A DNA stretch of 64,000 nt, from positions 162,501 through 226,500 of the forward strand of contig NZ_JAHBAG010000001.1 in assembly GCF_020510445.1 (NCBI RefSeq), read 5' to 3'. The position numbers and the translations under genes were made by a program. Positions 1 through 11,086 of this stretch are shown here, piece by piece. The stretch's first letter is position 1. Every line of letters starts with the position of its first letter. A model generated the notes under the pieces. That model saw nothing but the letters and a program-made list of their open reading frames with translations. It searched no databases and had not been told where the DNA came from. This stretch comes from Hydrogenophaga taeniospiralis. GTDB taxonomy: Bacteria; Pseudomonadota; Gammaproteobacteria; Burkholderiales; Burkholderiaceae_C.

Positions 1-1
1 C

Positions 2-730
2 GACCTGGACGCCACGCTGGAGGACTTCATCAGCCCGGGCAGCGAGTGGATCGAGATCGGCAACAAGCGCACCCACGTCAAGAGCTATCTGAGCGACTTT
101 CTCTTTTCCCCGGCGCGCGCCAACGCGCCGGTGCGCACGCTCTCGGGTGGCGAGCGCAATCGGTTGCTGTTGGCCCGCCTGTTCGCGCGCCCGGCCAACG
201 TGCTGGTGCTCGACGAACCGACCAACGACCTCGACATCGACACCCTGGAGCTGCTGGAGGACCTGCTGCAGCAGTACGAGGGCACGGTGTTTCTGGTCAG
301 CCACGACCGGCGCTTTCTCGACAACGTGGTCACCAGCACGCTGGTGTCCGAGGGCGAAGGGCGCTGGCGCGAATACGTGGGCGACGTGCAGGACTGGCTG
401 ACCCAATCGGCCCGTGCCGAAGCCTTGCAGCGCGATCGCACGCCCGCGGCCACCACGTCCGCGCCTCCTGCAACGCCCGCGCCCGCCAAAACGCCCAGCG
501 CCACAGCCAAACCGAAGCTGAGCTACAAGGAGCAGCGTGAATTCGATGCGCTGCCCGCGCGCATCGCTGCGCTCGAAGCCGAACAGGCCGAGATCGACCG
601 CCTCCTTGCCGATGGCCAGCTTTTTGCCACCGACGCCACACGCGCCGCTCAACTTGGCGCCCGGCATGCCGATATCGAAGCGGAGTGGCTGCAGGCTCTG
701 GAACGCTGGGAGGCGCTCGGCGGCAGCTGA
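2..730 (+). CDS. uup: Uup-like ABC-F ATP-binding protein, 3' part only
   Basis: The reading frame is open from base 2, so the 5' part lies outside the window; 242 codons remain. ABC-F proteins are soluble twin-ATPase proteins acting on ribosomes or, for Uup, on DNA transposition and branch stability, not membrane transporters. Visible are the signature LSGGERNRLLLARLF, a Walker B segment VLVLDEPTNDLDI followed by an H-loop SHDRRFLD, and a lysine/glutamate-rich coiled C-terminal tail (the last 80 residues or so) typical of Uup. EttA, the main alternative, lacks this long tail. The next gene follows after 37 bases. Confidence 0.88.
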   Translation, partial: DLDATLEDFISPGSEWIEIGNKRTHVKSYLSDFLFSPARANAPVRTLSGGERNRLLLARLFARPANVLVLDEPTNDLDIDTLELLEDLLQQYEGTVFLVSHDRRFLDNVVTSTLVSEGEGRWREYVGDVQDWLTQSARAEALQRDRTPAATTSAPPATPAPAKTPSATAKPKLSYKEQREFDALPARIAALEAEQAEIDRLLADGQLFATDATRAAQLGARHADIEAEWLQALERWEALGGS

Positions 731-767
731 CGCCTTTCGTGCAAGGACCGCACGCAGCCCGTCTCTC

Positions 768-2922
<2,155 letters not shown>

Positions 2923-2948
<26 letters not shown>

Positions 2949-4392
2949 AGACGCGCCAGAAGGCCGCGTCCTGCGTGGTCGCGAAATTGATGCGCATGAG
3001 CGTGCTGGGTGCGCGCGCGGCGTGGAACAACGCGCCGGGCGCGAGCAGATAACCCTCGTCGAGCATGCGCTGCGCCAGCACATCGGTGTCCACGCCGGTG
3101 TCCACCCAGCCAAACAGGCCCGTGGGCTCGGCCGCGAAACGGCAACCCGCCGCCAGCGCCAGCTTCACGCTGCGCGCCCGCGCCGCATCCAGCCGGGTGC
3201 GGATGCGCTCGGCATGGCGCCGCAGCTGCCCCTGCTCGATGCACAGCGCCAGGGCCTTCTCCAGCAGGGCCGGCGTGGTCAAGGTGGCCAGCAGCTTGGT
3301 GTCCAGCAAGGACTCCACCAGGGCGGGCGGCGCGGCCAGGAAGCCGATGCGCCAGTTGGGCGCGAGGATCTTGGCGAAACCGCTGACGTAGATCGTGCGC
3401 TGCAACCCGTCCAGCGCGCTCAGGCGCGTGGCGTGTTCGGGCGCGATGTGGCTGTAGGTGTCGTCCTCGACGATGTGGAAGTCGTGCTGGTTGGCCAGCT
3501 GCAGCACGCGGTGCGCGCTGCCGGGCGAGAGGCAGTAGCCGGTGGGGTTGTGGAACACGCTCACGCTCACGTAGAGCTTGGGCTTGTGCGCCTCGCAGTA
3601 CTTCGCCATCACCTCCAGGTCGGGGCCGTCGGCACGGCGCGGCACGGGCAGGATGTGCATGCCCAGCGCCGAGAGCCGTGCGAACTCCACCGCCCAGCCC
3701 GGCTCCTCCACCATCACCGGATCGCCCGCGCGCAGCAGCGTGCGGCTGACGATGTCCAGCGCGTGGGTGGCGCCCACAGTGGTGATGATGTGCTCGGGCG
3801 CGGTGTGCACGTTCAGCGAGGCCAGCTTCTTGGCCAGCACGCGGCGCAGCCCGCCGTCGCCCAGCGGCTCGCCGTACTGCAGGGAAAAGTCCTGCAGCGC
3901 GCGCGTGCCGGTGACCTTGCGCACGGCCGCCGGCATGAAGGTCGATTCGAGCCAATCGGGTGGAAACACGCCCATGCCCGGCTGGGGCTTGTTGCTGATC
4001 TTGTGGAACATGCCGCGGATCAGCGCGGTGGCGTTGACCGGTGGCGCGTCGCGCCCGGGGCCGCGCATGGCCATCCAGTGGGCGGTGTTCCAGTGGGCCG
4101 CCGCGGCGCCCGGCGGCCCGGGCTCGCCCGCCGCCTGCGTGGCGTGGTCCGCGCGCTCCGGCGTCAGTTCCCGCACAAAGAAACCGCGGTTCTTGCGCGC
4201 CTCCACCAGCCCCTGCGCCAGCAACTGGTCGTAGGCGGCCACCACGGTGGATGGGCTCACATCGTGCTGCAGCGCGCACTGGCGCACCGAGGGCAGGCGC
4301 GCGCCGGGCGCCATCAGCCGGTTGCGGATGCGCTCGGCGAAACGCGTCGCCAACTGCTCGGTCAGGGATTGCGTGGAAGACTTCATCAACAT
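2923..4392 (-). CDS. MocR/PdxR-type GntR regulator with aminotransferase-like domain
   Basis: A 489-residue protein joining an N-terminal GntR winged helix (recognition region about 32-60, LPSVRQCALQHDVSPSTVV) to a fold-type I aminotransferase-like domain. The PLP lysine is Lys341 in SGFAKILAPNWRIG. MocR proteins bind PLP or its amino-acid adducts and control vitamin B6, GABA, taurine or amino-acid genes, usually from a divergent position. That is the arrangement here: the gene reads away from a nine-gene operon beginning with an amino-acid exporter. The start at 4392 is chosen because AAGGA lies about ten bases upstream; a later ATG at 4386 is possible. The ligand cannot be named from sequence. 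Confidence 0.88.
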
Positions 4393-4436
4393 GGGCGCGC
4401 ATCCTTGGGGGGGTGTCTGTACTGCCACGGCAAACC

Positions 4437-4469
4437 ATACAGTTCATCAACTGCACTGGTTAACTGTAT
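4437..4469. promoter_or_regulatory. Inverted repeat, likely operator between MocR gene and exporter operon
   Basis: ATACAGTT (4437-4444) and AACTGTAT (4462-4469) are perfect 8-base inverted arms, 17 bases apart, in the AT-richer 155-base divergent gap. A weak candidate promoter for the rightward operon follows: TTGGTC (4469-4474), 17 bases, ATTACA (4492-4497). The placement suits binding by the divergently encoded MocR protein, but that is inferred. Confidence 0.5.
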
Positions 4470-4547
4470 TGGTCGTGTATTGATTTGAAAGATTACATTG
4501 AACCCCATCGATTGACAAGACCGACCGAACCACGCCCCACCCGCCCC

Positions 4548-5186
4548 ATGAGCGCCTCCGAGCTGACCGCCCTGCTGCTGTTTTGCACCGCGATGAGTTT
4601 TTCGCCGGGGCCGAACACGACGCTGTCCACGGCGCTGGCGGCCAACCTGGGCCTGCGGCGCGCCATGCGCTTTTGCCTGGCGGTGCCCGCGGGCTGGACC
4701 CTGCTGATGCTGGCCACCGGCCTGGGGCTGGGCGCGCTGATCACCGGCGTGCCCGCGCTGCGCTGGGGCGTCACGCTGTTTGGTGTGGTCTACATGCTGT
4801 GGCTGGCCTGGAAGCTGGCGGGCGCGGGGCAGCTGTCCCAGGTGGACGCGTCGCGCCTGAACGTGGGCTTCTGGCAGGGCGTGGGCCTGCAGTTCCTCAA
4901 CATCAAGGCCTGGATGCTGGCGCTCACGCTCACCGCGGGCTGGGTCGTCAACGCGGCCGGGCAGCCCTCGGACAACCCGGGGCAACGCCTGGCCATCATC
5001 TGCGGGGTGATGGTGGGATTCGCCTTCAGCAGCAATTTCCTCTACGCCCTGGTGGGCTCGCTGCTGCGCCAGTGGTTGGCGCAGGGCCGGCGCCTGCTGT
5101 GGTTCAACCGCGTGCTGGCCCTGGTGCTGGTGGCCACGGCCCTGTGGATGCTGATGGTGGGAACGCAACAAGGAGGCACCCCATGA
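4548..5186 (+). CDS. LysE/RhtB family amino-acid exporter
   Basis: A 212-residue inner-membrane protein with about six hydrophobic segments and the family opening: a first membrane helix followed by SFSPGPNTTLSTALAANLG (LysE/RhtB proteins share a PGP motif here). Members export amino acids such as lysine, homoserine or threonine. It is the first gene of the operon controlled, by position, by the divergent MocR gene. The ATG at 4548 gives the normal family length; an in-frame ATG at 4485 would add 21 non-hydrophobic residues. Its stop overlaps the next start as ATGA, which indicates translational coupling. The substrate is unknown. Confidence 0.87.
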   Translation: MSASELTALLLFCTAMSFSPGPNTTLSTALAANLGLRRAMRFCLAVPAGWTLLMLATGLGLGALITGVPALRWGVTLFGVVYMLWLAWKLAGAGQLSQVDASRLNVGFWQGVGLQFLNIKAWMLALTLTAGWVVNAAGQPSDNPGQRLAIICGVMVGFAFSSNFLYALVGSLLRQWLAQGRRLLWFNRVLALVLVATALWMLMVGTQQGGTP

Positions 5187-6097
5187 CCGCCGCCAAGGAA
5201 AAAGAAGCCCTGCTCTGGGGCCTGGTGGGCATCACCCTGTTTGCCGCCACGCTGCCGATGACGCGGCTGGCCGTGGGCAGCGCCGAGGCGCCACAGCTCT
5301 CGCCCTGGTTCGTCACCTTCGGGCGCGCGGCGGTGGCCGGGGTGTTGTCCATGCTCTATCTGCTGTGGCAACACACCCGAGGGCAGCTCAAGGTGCCCCG
5401 GAAAGCCGAGTGGCCGCTGGTGGGCGTGACCGCGTTTGGCGTGATCGTGGGCTTTCCGCTGTTTCTGGCACTGGCGCTGCGGCACGTGCCCAGCACCCAT
5501 GGCGCGGTGGTCACGGCGCTGCTGCCCCTGTCCACCGCGGTGCTGGGCGCGCTGTGGTTCCGCCAGCGCCCCTCCAACGGTTTCTGGGCCTGCGCGGTGC
5601 TGGGCAGCGGCCTGGTGCTGGCCTACATGGTGTGGCGCGCGGGCGGCCTCTACCTGGGCGCGGCCAACATCTACCTCGTCATCGCCATGACCACGGGCGC
5701 CTTCGGCTACATCGGCGGCGCGCGCCTCACGCCGCGGCTGGGCGCCGAGCAGGTGATCTGCTGGGTGCTCATGTGCAGCCTGCCGCTCACCCTTCCGATG
5801 GCCTGGTTGTTTGCGCCGGCCGACGTCTCGGCCATTGCGGCCATCAGCTGGTGGGGCTTCGTCTATGTGGCGCTGTTCTCCATGTGGATCGGTTTCTTTG
5901 CCTGGTACCGCGCGCTGGCGCTCGGCGCGGTGCGCGTGAGCCAGATCCAGCTGGTGCAGCCGTTCCTGAGCCTGCTGTTTGCCGTTCCGCTGGTCGGCGA
6001 GCGGCTGGACGGGGTGACGCTGGCCTTCGCCCTGGCGGTGATCGCCACCGTCTACGCCGGGAAAAAGATGCCCGTGCACCAGAAAGTTCCCGCATGA
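5183..6097 (+). CDS. EamA/DMT family permease
   Basis: A 304-residue protein of about ten hydrophobic helices in two EamA repeats (drug/metabolite transporter superfamily). It is expected in the inner membrane, exporting small metabolites or amino acids. AGGAGG at 5170-5175 sits eight bases before the ATG, and the start overlaps the LysE stop. Two different exporters placed one after the other at the head of the operon suggest the pathway handles a compound that must be kept low in the cell. EamA substrates cannot be told from sequence. Confidence 0.85.
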   Translation: MTAAKEKEALLWGLVGITLFAATLPMTRLAVGSAEAPQLSPWFVTFGRAAVAGVLSMLYLLWQHTRGQLKVPRKAEWPLVGVTAFGVIVGFPLFLALALRHVPSTHGAVVTALLPLSTAVLGALWFRQRPSNGFWACAVLGSGLVLAYMVWRAGGLYLGAANIYLVIAMTTGAFGYIGGARLTPRLGAEQVICWVLMCSLPLTLPMAWLFAPADVSAIAAISWWGFVYVALFSMWIGFFAWYRALALGAVRVSQIQLVQPFLSLLFAVPLVGERLDGVTLAFALAVIATVYAGKKMPVHQKVPA

Positions 6098-6201
6098 CCC
6101 CCAAGCCATACCTGGAGCCACACCGCCCGGTGCTGCGCGCCGACATGGCCCTGCGCGGGTTGCCGGTGGCGATCGGGGCCTACGTTTCCGTGAAGGACTG
6201 A
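6094..6201 (+). CDS. Small hypothetical ORF, 35 residues, inside the operon
   Basis: The ORF starts in an ATGA overlap with the EamA stop and ends two bases before the cupin ATG, so it fills the gap between its neighbours exactly, as a real operon gene would. The product starts MTPKPYLEPHRPVL and contains a short hydrophobic stretch around LRGLPVAIGAYV, but no recognisable domain. It may be a true small protein, or only a coupling ORF that keeps ribosomes moving between the two genes. I do not recognise it. Confidence 0.4.
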   Translation: MTPKPYLEPHRPVLRADMALRGLPVAIGAYVSVKD

Positions 6202-6203
6202 AC

Positions 6204-6533
6204 ATGCAGCTGCACCACATCCCTTTTGGCACCACCGACTGGCGTTCCCTGCCGCGCGAAGAGAAAAGCGCCCAGGCCGGCCAGGCCTACTGGCGCACCC
6301 TGCAGCTGGGCGACGTGCGCGTGCGCATGGTCGAATACACCCCCGGCTACGTCTCGGACCACTGGTGCACCAAGGGCCACATCCTGCTGTGCCTGAGCGG
6401 CGAGCTGCACACCGAGCTGAAAGACGGCCGCCGCTTCACGCTGACACCTGGCATGAGCTACCAGGTGGCCGACAACGCCGAGCCGCACCGATCCACCGCG
6501 CCGCAGGGCGCCACCCTTTTCATTGTTGATTGA
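6204..6533 (+). CDS. DHCW-motif-type cupin protein
   Basis: A 109-residue single-domain cupin. The sequence VSDHWCTKGHILLCLSGELHTEL gives the His/Trp/Cys cluster of the small cupin group usually called DHCW-motif proteins, followed by a second strand with PGMSYQVADNAEPHRS. Small cupins of this size often bind a metal or sense a metabolite; no activity is established for this group as far as I know. It lies in the middle of the operon, two bases after the small ORF. Its stop at 6531-6533 is 20 bases before the aminotransferase start. Confidence 0.75.
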   Translation: MQLHHIPFGTTDWRSLPREEKSAQAGQAYWRTLQLGDVRVRMVEYTPGYVSDHWCTKGHILLCLSGELHTELKDGRRFTLTPGMSYQVADNAEPHRSTAPQGATLFIVD

Positions 6534-6553
6534 CTGAACGACCGGAGATGCAC

Positions 6554-7765
6554 ATGAAACCCAACGATCTGCCCATGGCCAACCCCTGGACCCTCGCGCG
6601 CCGCGCCGAGCGCATGAACCCCTCGGTGATCCGCGAAATCCTCAAGGTCACCGAGAAGCCCGGCATCATCAGCTTCGCGGGCGGCCTGCCTTCGCCCAAG
6701 ACCTTCCCGGTGGACGCCTTTGCCGCGGCCTGCGCTCAGGTGCTGGGCACCGACGGACGCGCCGCCCTGCAATACGCGGCCAGCGAAGGCTATGCGCCAC
6801 TGCGCGAATTGATCGCGGCCCAGTTGCCCTGGGACGTGGACCCGGCGCAGGTGCTCATCACCACCGGCAGCCAGCAGGGCCTGGACCTGGTGGCCAAGGT
6901 GCTGATCGACGCCGGCAGCCGCGTGCTGGTGGAGACGCCGACCTACCTGGGCGCGCTGCAGGCCTTCGCCCCGATGGAGCCCGAGGTGGAGAGCGTGGCC
7001 AGCGACGCCGAGGGGGTGGACGTGGACGACCTCGAACGCAAAGCCGGCCGCGGCGCCGAGCGCGCCCGCTTCCTCTACGTGCTGCCCAATTTCCAGAACC
7101 CCACCGGCCGCAGCATGAGCGAGGCGCGGCGCCAGGCGCTGGTGGAGCGCGCGGCGGCCATCGGCCTGCCGCTGGTGGAAGACAACCCCTACGGCGACCT
7201 CTGGTTCGACCAGCCGCCGCCCCTGCCGCTGACCGCGCGCAACCCCGAAGGCTGCATCTACCTGGGCTCGTTCTCCAAGGTGCTGGCACCCGGCCTGCGG
7301 CTCGGTTATGTGGTCGCACCCAAGGCCATCATGCCGAAGCTCCTGCAGGCCAAGCAGGCGGCCGATCTGCACAGCCCCAGCTTCAACCAGCGCATGGTGG
7401 CCGAGGTGCTGAAAGACGGTTTCCTGGAGCGCCACGTGCCCACCATCCGCGCGCTCTACAAGCGCCAGTGCGCCGCGATGCTCGACGCACTGAAAACCGA
7501 GATGGCCGGCCTGAACGTGCAGTGGAACTCACCCGACGGCGGGATGTTCCTCTGGGTGCGCCTGCCCGAGGGCATGAACGCGGTGGAACTGCTGCCCAAG
7601 GCGGTGGACAAGGGCGTGGCCTTCGTGCCCGGCGCCGCGTTCTACGCGAGCGAACCGGACCCGCGCGCGCTGCGCCTGTCGTTCGTCACCGCCAGCGTGG
7701 AGCAGATCCACATCGGCGTTGCCGCGCTGGCCCAGGCGATCCGGGAACAACAGCAACCGGGCTGA
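6554..7765 (+). CDS. PLP-dependent class I/II aminotransferase (LysN/2-aminoadipate type)
   Basis: A 403-residue fold-type I aminotransferase. The N-terminal block IISFAGGLPSPKTFPVDAF and the motif GSFSKVLAPGLRLGY with the PLP lysine at Lys242 are typical of the LysN / 2-aminoadipate aminotransferase and valine-pyruvate-like group related to the MocR aminotransferase domain. The ATG at 6554 is preferred because GGAG (6544-6547) is six bases upstream; an ATG at 6548 is possible. It probably transfers the amino group of the pathway's substrate to a 2-oxo acid. The exact amino acid is not predictable. Confidence 0.85.
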   Translation: MKPNDLPMANPWTLARRAERMNPSVIREILKVTEKPGIISFAGGLPSPKTFPVDAFAAACAQVLGTDGRAALQYAASEGYAPLRELIAAQLPWDVDPAQVLITTGSQQGLDLVAKVLIDAGSRVLVETPTYLGALQAFAPMEPEVESVASDAEGVDVDDLERKAGRGAERARFLYVLPNFQNPTGRSMSEARRQALVERAAAIGLPLVEDNPYGDLWFDQPPPLPLTARNPEGCIYLGSFSKVLAPGLRLGYVVAPKAIMPKLLQAKQAADLHSPSFNQRMVAEVLKDGFLERHVPTIRALYKRQCAAMLDALKTEMAGLNVQWNSPDGGMFLWVRLPEGMNAVELLPKAVDKGVAFVPGAAFYASEPDPRALRLSFVTASVEQIHIGVAALAQAIREQQQPG

Positions 7766-7770
7766 GCACC

Positions 7771-8388
7771 ATGCTGCGCATCTGGGGCCGCCTGAGTTCG
7801 ATCAACGTGCGCAAGGTGGTGCTGTGCGCGCAGGTGCTGGGGCTGGAATTCGAGCGCATCGACGCGGGCCTGAGCTTTGGCGTCGTGAACACGCCGGACT
7901 ACCGTGCCCGCAACCCCAACGGCCTGGTACCGCTGCTGCAGGACGGCGACTTCACGCTCTGGGAGTCGAACGTGATCGTGCGCTACCTGTGTTGCCGCGA
8001 AGGTTCGGCCCTGTACCCGCTGGACCTGCGGCAGCGCTTCAACGCCGAGCGCTGGATGGACTGGCAGCAGACCACGCTCAATCCGGCGGGCAGCCCCGGC
8101 TTCAAGCAGTGGATACGCACGCCGGACGCCCAACGCGACCCGAAGGTGATCGCCGCCTCGGTGGCCGCCACCGAACCGCTGTTCCAGCAACTCGACGACC
8201 ACCTCGCCCGCCACGCCTTCATGGCGGGCGACGCGCTCACCATGGCCGACATCCCCATCGCCTGCGAAGTGCACCGCTGGTGGGGCCTGCCGCAGCCGCG
8301 CCCGGCCTGGCCGCACCTTCAACGCTGGTACGCGCAGTGGCTGGCCCACCCGGGCAGCCGAGGCGTGCTGGACCAGCCTTTGTCCTGA
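7771..8388 (+). CDS. Glutathione S-transferase family protein
   Basis: A 205-residue GST. The N-terminal thioredoxin-like half has SSINVRKVVLCAQVLGLEFE, the cis-proline loop NPNGLVPLL and the glutathione-binding LWESNVIVRYL; the C-terminal half is helical with GDALTMADIPIACEV. It starts five bases after the aminotransferase stop. GSTs in catabolic operons may detoxify reactive carbonyl intermediates or act as isomerases; which applies here cannot be seen. It is cytosolic, with no export signal. Confidence 0.87.
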   Translation: MLRIWGRLSSINVRKVVLCAQVLGLEFERIDAGLSFGVVNTPDYRARNPNGLVPLLQDGDFTLWESNVIVRYLCCREGSALYPLDLRQRFNAERWMDWQQTTLNPAGSPGFKQWIRTPDAQRDPKVIAASVAATEPLFQQLDDHLARHAFMAGDALTMADIPIACEVHRWWGLPQPRPAWPHLQRWYAQWLAHPGSRGVLDQPLS

Positions 8389-8402
8389 CCCTGGAGCCCC
8401 CC

Positions 8403-9308
8403 ATGCAGCAACGCCCGTTCAAACAGGTGGACGTGTTCACCACCACCCCCTACCGCGGCAACCCGCTGGGCGTGGTGCTCGATGGCACCGGCCTGTCGGC
8501 CGCCGAGATGCAGCATTTCACGAACTGGACCAACCTCTCGGAATGCAGCTTCCTGCTGCCGCCCACTCCCGAGGGCGCGGCTGCCGGCGCGGACTACCGC
8601 GTGCGCATCTTCTGCCCGGGCCGGGAACTGCCGTTCGCCGGCCACCCCACGCTGGGCAGCTGCCACGCCTGGCTGGAGGCGGGCGGCGTGCCACGCTCCG
8701 AACACGTGGTGCAGGAATGCGGCGTGGGCCTGGTGAAGCTTCGCCGGGGTGAAAGCGCGCTCCCTCGAGGAGCAGCGACCCGCGAAGCGGCGCAGCGTGG
8801 GGGCGATGCCCTGCTCGCGTTCGCTGCGCCACCGCTGATCAAGAGCGGTCCGTTGGATGAAGCCGATGTACAACTCATCGCGCGTGGCCTGGGCGTGGCG
8901 CGCAGCGACGTCACCGCCCACGCCTGGTGCGACAACGGACCCAACTGGCGCGGCGTGATGCTGCAGAGCGCCGAGCAAGTGCTGGCGCTCCAGCCCGATG
9001 GCGCGGTGCTGGCGGGGCTGGACATCGGCGTGGTCGGGCCCCACCCGGCGGGCAGCGACACCGCGTACGAAGTGCGCGCCTTCTTCCCCGGCAACCAGGG
9101 CCTGGCCGAGGACCCGGTCACCGGCAGCCTGAACGCCGCGCTCGCGCAGTGGCTGATCGGCACCGGCCTGGCGCCCGAACGCTACGTGGCCGCGCAAGGC
9201 ACGGCGATGGCGCGCGAGGGCCGCGTGCACATCGAGCGCGACGCCAGCGGCAGCATCTGGGTCGGTGGCGCATCCGTCACCTGCATCGACGGGCGCGTGA
9301 CGCTGTGA
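8403..9308 (+). CDS. PhzF-family isomerase/epimerase-like protein
   Basis: A 301-residue protein of the PhzF / diaminopimelate-epimerase-like fold. VDVFTTTPYRGNPLGVV at the N terminus, the catalytic-type Glu47 in NLSECSFLL, GRELPFAGHPTLGS, and GLAEDPVTGSLNAALA in the second half are all family landmarks. PhzF enzymes isomerise or tautomerise small amino or hydroxy acids; most chromosomal members are uncharacterised. The segment around residues 110-140 (ESALPRGAATREAAQRGG) looks like a variable loop. The next gene begins inside the stop codon as GTGA. Confidence 0.83.
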   Translation: MQQRPFKQVDVFTTTPYRGNPLGVVLDGTGLSAAEMQHFTNWTNLSECSFLLPPTPEGAAAGADYRVRIFCPGRELPFAGHPTLGSCHAWLEAGGVPRSEHVVQECGVGLVKLRRGESALPRGAATREAAQRGGDALLAFAAPPLIKSGPLDEADVQLIARGLGVARSDVTAHAWCDNGPNWRGVMLQSAEQVLALQPDGAVLAGLDIGVVGPHPAGSDTAYEVRAFFPGNQGLAEDPVTGSLNAALAQWLIGTGLAPERYVAAQGTAMAREGRVHIERDASGSIWVGGASVTCIDGRVTL

Positions 9309-10000
9309 GCGTGATCCCGGGCGCCCAGATCGACCACCTGGTGGTGGCCGCGCGCACGCTGGACGACGGCGTGGCCTGGTGCGAGGCCACGCTGGGCGTG
9401 ACGCCCGGGCCGGGTGGAGAGCACCCGCTCTACGGCACGCACAACCGCCTGCTGCGGCTGGCCTGCGCGAGCGCGCCACGCGCCTACCTGGAGATCATCG
9501 CGATCAACCCGCGGGCCACGCCCACGCGCCCGACCGGGCACGCGCGCTGGTTCGACCTGGACGACCCGGCCCTGCAACACCGGCTGGCGCAACACGGGCC
9601 GCAGCTGGTGCACTGGGTCGCCAGCGTGCCCGACATCGAAGCGGCCCACGCCCGCCTGCTGGCGCTCGGCATCCAGCGTGGCCCGGTGATCGGCGCCTCG
9701 CGCCCCACGCCGCAGGGCCTGCTGCAATGGCGCATCACCGTGCGCGAGGACGGCCAGCGCCTGTTCGACGGTGCCTTGCCCACGCTGATCCAGTGGGGCG
9801 ACACGCACCCGGCCGCGTCCATGCCACACAGCGGCCTGACGCTGCAGGCCCTCACCCTCTCCCACCCCGAAGCGGCCCGGTTGCAGCAGGCCTTGGCCGC
9901 GATCGGCCTGGACGGCGTGGCCGTGGCGCCGGGCCCGGCCGCGCTCAGCGCACGGCTCAACACACCCCTGGGTCCGCGCACACCGTGCTCGATCCCCTGA
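9305..10000 (+). CDS. Glyoxalase-like (VOC) domain protein
   Basis: A 231-residue protein with the start of a glyoxalase-like domain: IDHLVVAARTLDDGVAWCEATLGVTPGPGGEHPLYGTHNRLL, then YLEIIAINP. This matches the group of glyoxalase-like proteins with two weak VOC halves. The GTG start at 9305 overlaps the preceding stop (GTGA) and gives the natural N terminus just before the first VOC strand. It lies in the operon 16 bases before the dehydratase gene. The function is unknown; a metal-dependent lyase, isomerase or dioxygenase on the pathway intermediate is possible. Confidence 0.75.
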   Translation: MSVIPGAQIDHLVVAARTLDDGVAWCEATLGVTPGPGGEHPLYGTHNRLLRLACASAPRAYLEIIAINPRATPTRPTGHARWFDLDDPALQHRLAQHGPQLVHWVASVPDIEAAHARLLALGIQRGPVIGASRPTPQGLLQWRITVREDGQRLFDGALPTLIQWGDTHPAASMPHSGLTLQALTLSHPEAARLQQALAAIGLDGVAVAPGPAALSARLNTPLGPRTPCSIP

Positions 10001-10016
10001 CTTCCCCGCTCAAACC

Positions 10017-10988
10017 ATGCCCCACACCCTGCCCACCCTTGCCGACATCGAAGCCGCCGCCCAGGTGGTGTACCGCGAATTCCCGGCCACCCCGCAGTAC
10101 CGCTGGGCCACGCTGAGCCAGCGCCTGGGCGCGGACTGCTGGGTCAAACACGAGAACCACACCCCGGTGGGCGCGTTCAAGATCCGTGGCGGCCTGACCT
10201 ATTTCGATCGGCTGAAACAGCGCGGCGAAATGCCCCGCGAAGTGATCAGCGCCACGCGCGGCAACCACGGCCAGAGCATCGGCTGGGCGGCGCGCGCGCA
10301 CGGCGTGGCCTGCAGCATCGTGGTGCCGCACGGCAACTCGCTGGAAAAGAACGCGGTCATGCGCGCCCTGGGTGTGAACCTGATCGAACACGGCGCCGAC
10401 TTCCAGGAAAGCCGCGAGCACGCCGTGCGGCTGGCCGCCGAACGCGGCGCGCACATGGTGCCGAGCTTCCACAAGGACCTGCTGCGCGGCGTGAGCACCT
10501 ACTGGTGGGAGTTCTTCAAGGCCGTGCCGCGGCTCGACGTGGTCTACGTGCCCATCGGCCAGGGTTCGGGCGCGTGTTCGGCCATCGCCGCCCGGCGGGC
10601 GCTGGGGCACGGCGCGCGCATCGTCGGCGTGGTCAGCGCCCACGCCACCACCTATGCGGACTCCATCGCCGCGGGTCGTGTGGTCGAAGCCCCCGTGACC
10701 ACCGAACTGGCCGACGGCATGGCCTGCCGCGTGGCCGACCCCGAGGCCCTGGCCGTGCTGGCGCCACACCTGGACCACATCGTGCGGGTGACGGACGACG
10801 AAGTGGCCGCCGCCATGCGCACGCTGTTCGCCGACACGCACAACCTGGCCGAAGGCGCCGGCGCCGCAGCCTTCGCGGCCGCGTGGCAGGAAAAACAAAC
10901 CCTCCAGGGCCTGAGCGTGGGCGTGAGCCTGAGCGGTGGCAATGTGGACAGCGCCATGTTCGCCAAGGTTCTGGCCAGCACCAACTGA
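10017..10988 (+). CDS. Threonine/serine dehydratase-like PLP enzyme
   Basis: A 323-residue fold-type II PLP enzyme. NHTPVGAFKIRGG carries the Schiff-base Lys55; SATRGNHGQSIGWAA is the substrate loop and SLSGGNVDS the phosphate/cofactor end motif. Length fits catabolic threonine/serine dehydratases or 3-hydroxyaspartate-type enzymes, which have no C-terminal ACT regulatory domain; biosynthetic IlvA is about 500 residues. It is the last gene of the operon, followed by a palindromic element. With the aminotransferase it suggests deamination of a hydroxy-amino acid, but this is inference. Confidence 0.85.
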   Translation: MPHTLPTLADIEAAAQVVYREFPATPQYRWATLSQRLGADCWVKHENHTPVGAFKIRGGLTYFDRLKQRGEMPREVISATRGNHGQSIGWAARAHGVACSIVVPHGNSLEKNAVMRALGVNLIEHGADFQESREHAVRLAAERGAHMVPSFHKDLLRGVSTYWWEFFKAVPRLDVVYVPIGQGSGACSAIAARRALGHGARIVGVVSAHATTYADSIAAGRVVEAPVTTELADGMACRVADPEALAVLAPHLDHIVRVTDDEVAAAMRTLFADTHNLAEGAGAAAFAAAWQEKQTLQGLSVGVSLSGGNVDSAMFAKVLASTN

Positions 10989-11033
10989 AGACCGGGACCC
11001 TCCGGCGCGAAAGGTCCGAACCGGGAACGCGGC

Positions 11034-11053
11034 GGAACTGGCTTTGCCAGGCC
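11034..11053. repeat. Dispersed palindromic repeat, copy A
   Basis: GGAACTGGCTTTGCCAGGCC is a near-palindrome (CTGGC/GCCAG arms). A copy with two substitutions occurs in reverse orientation at 16002-16021. Both lie directly beyond gene ends, as REP-like elements do. The following bases to about 11106 form a GC-rich block, running into the 3' end of the next gene, that resembles 27583-27628. Confidence 0.55.
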
Positions 11054-11086
11054 GCTCGCGTTGCCCCCCCGGTGGGTGACCCGCCC

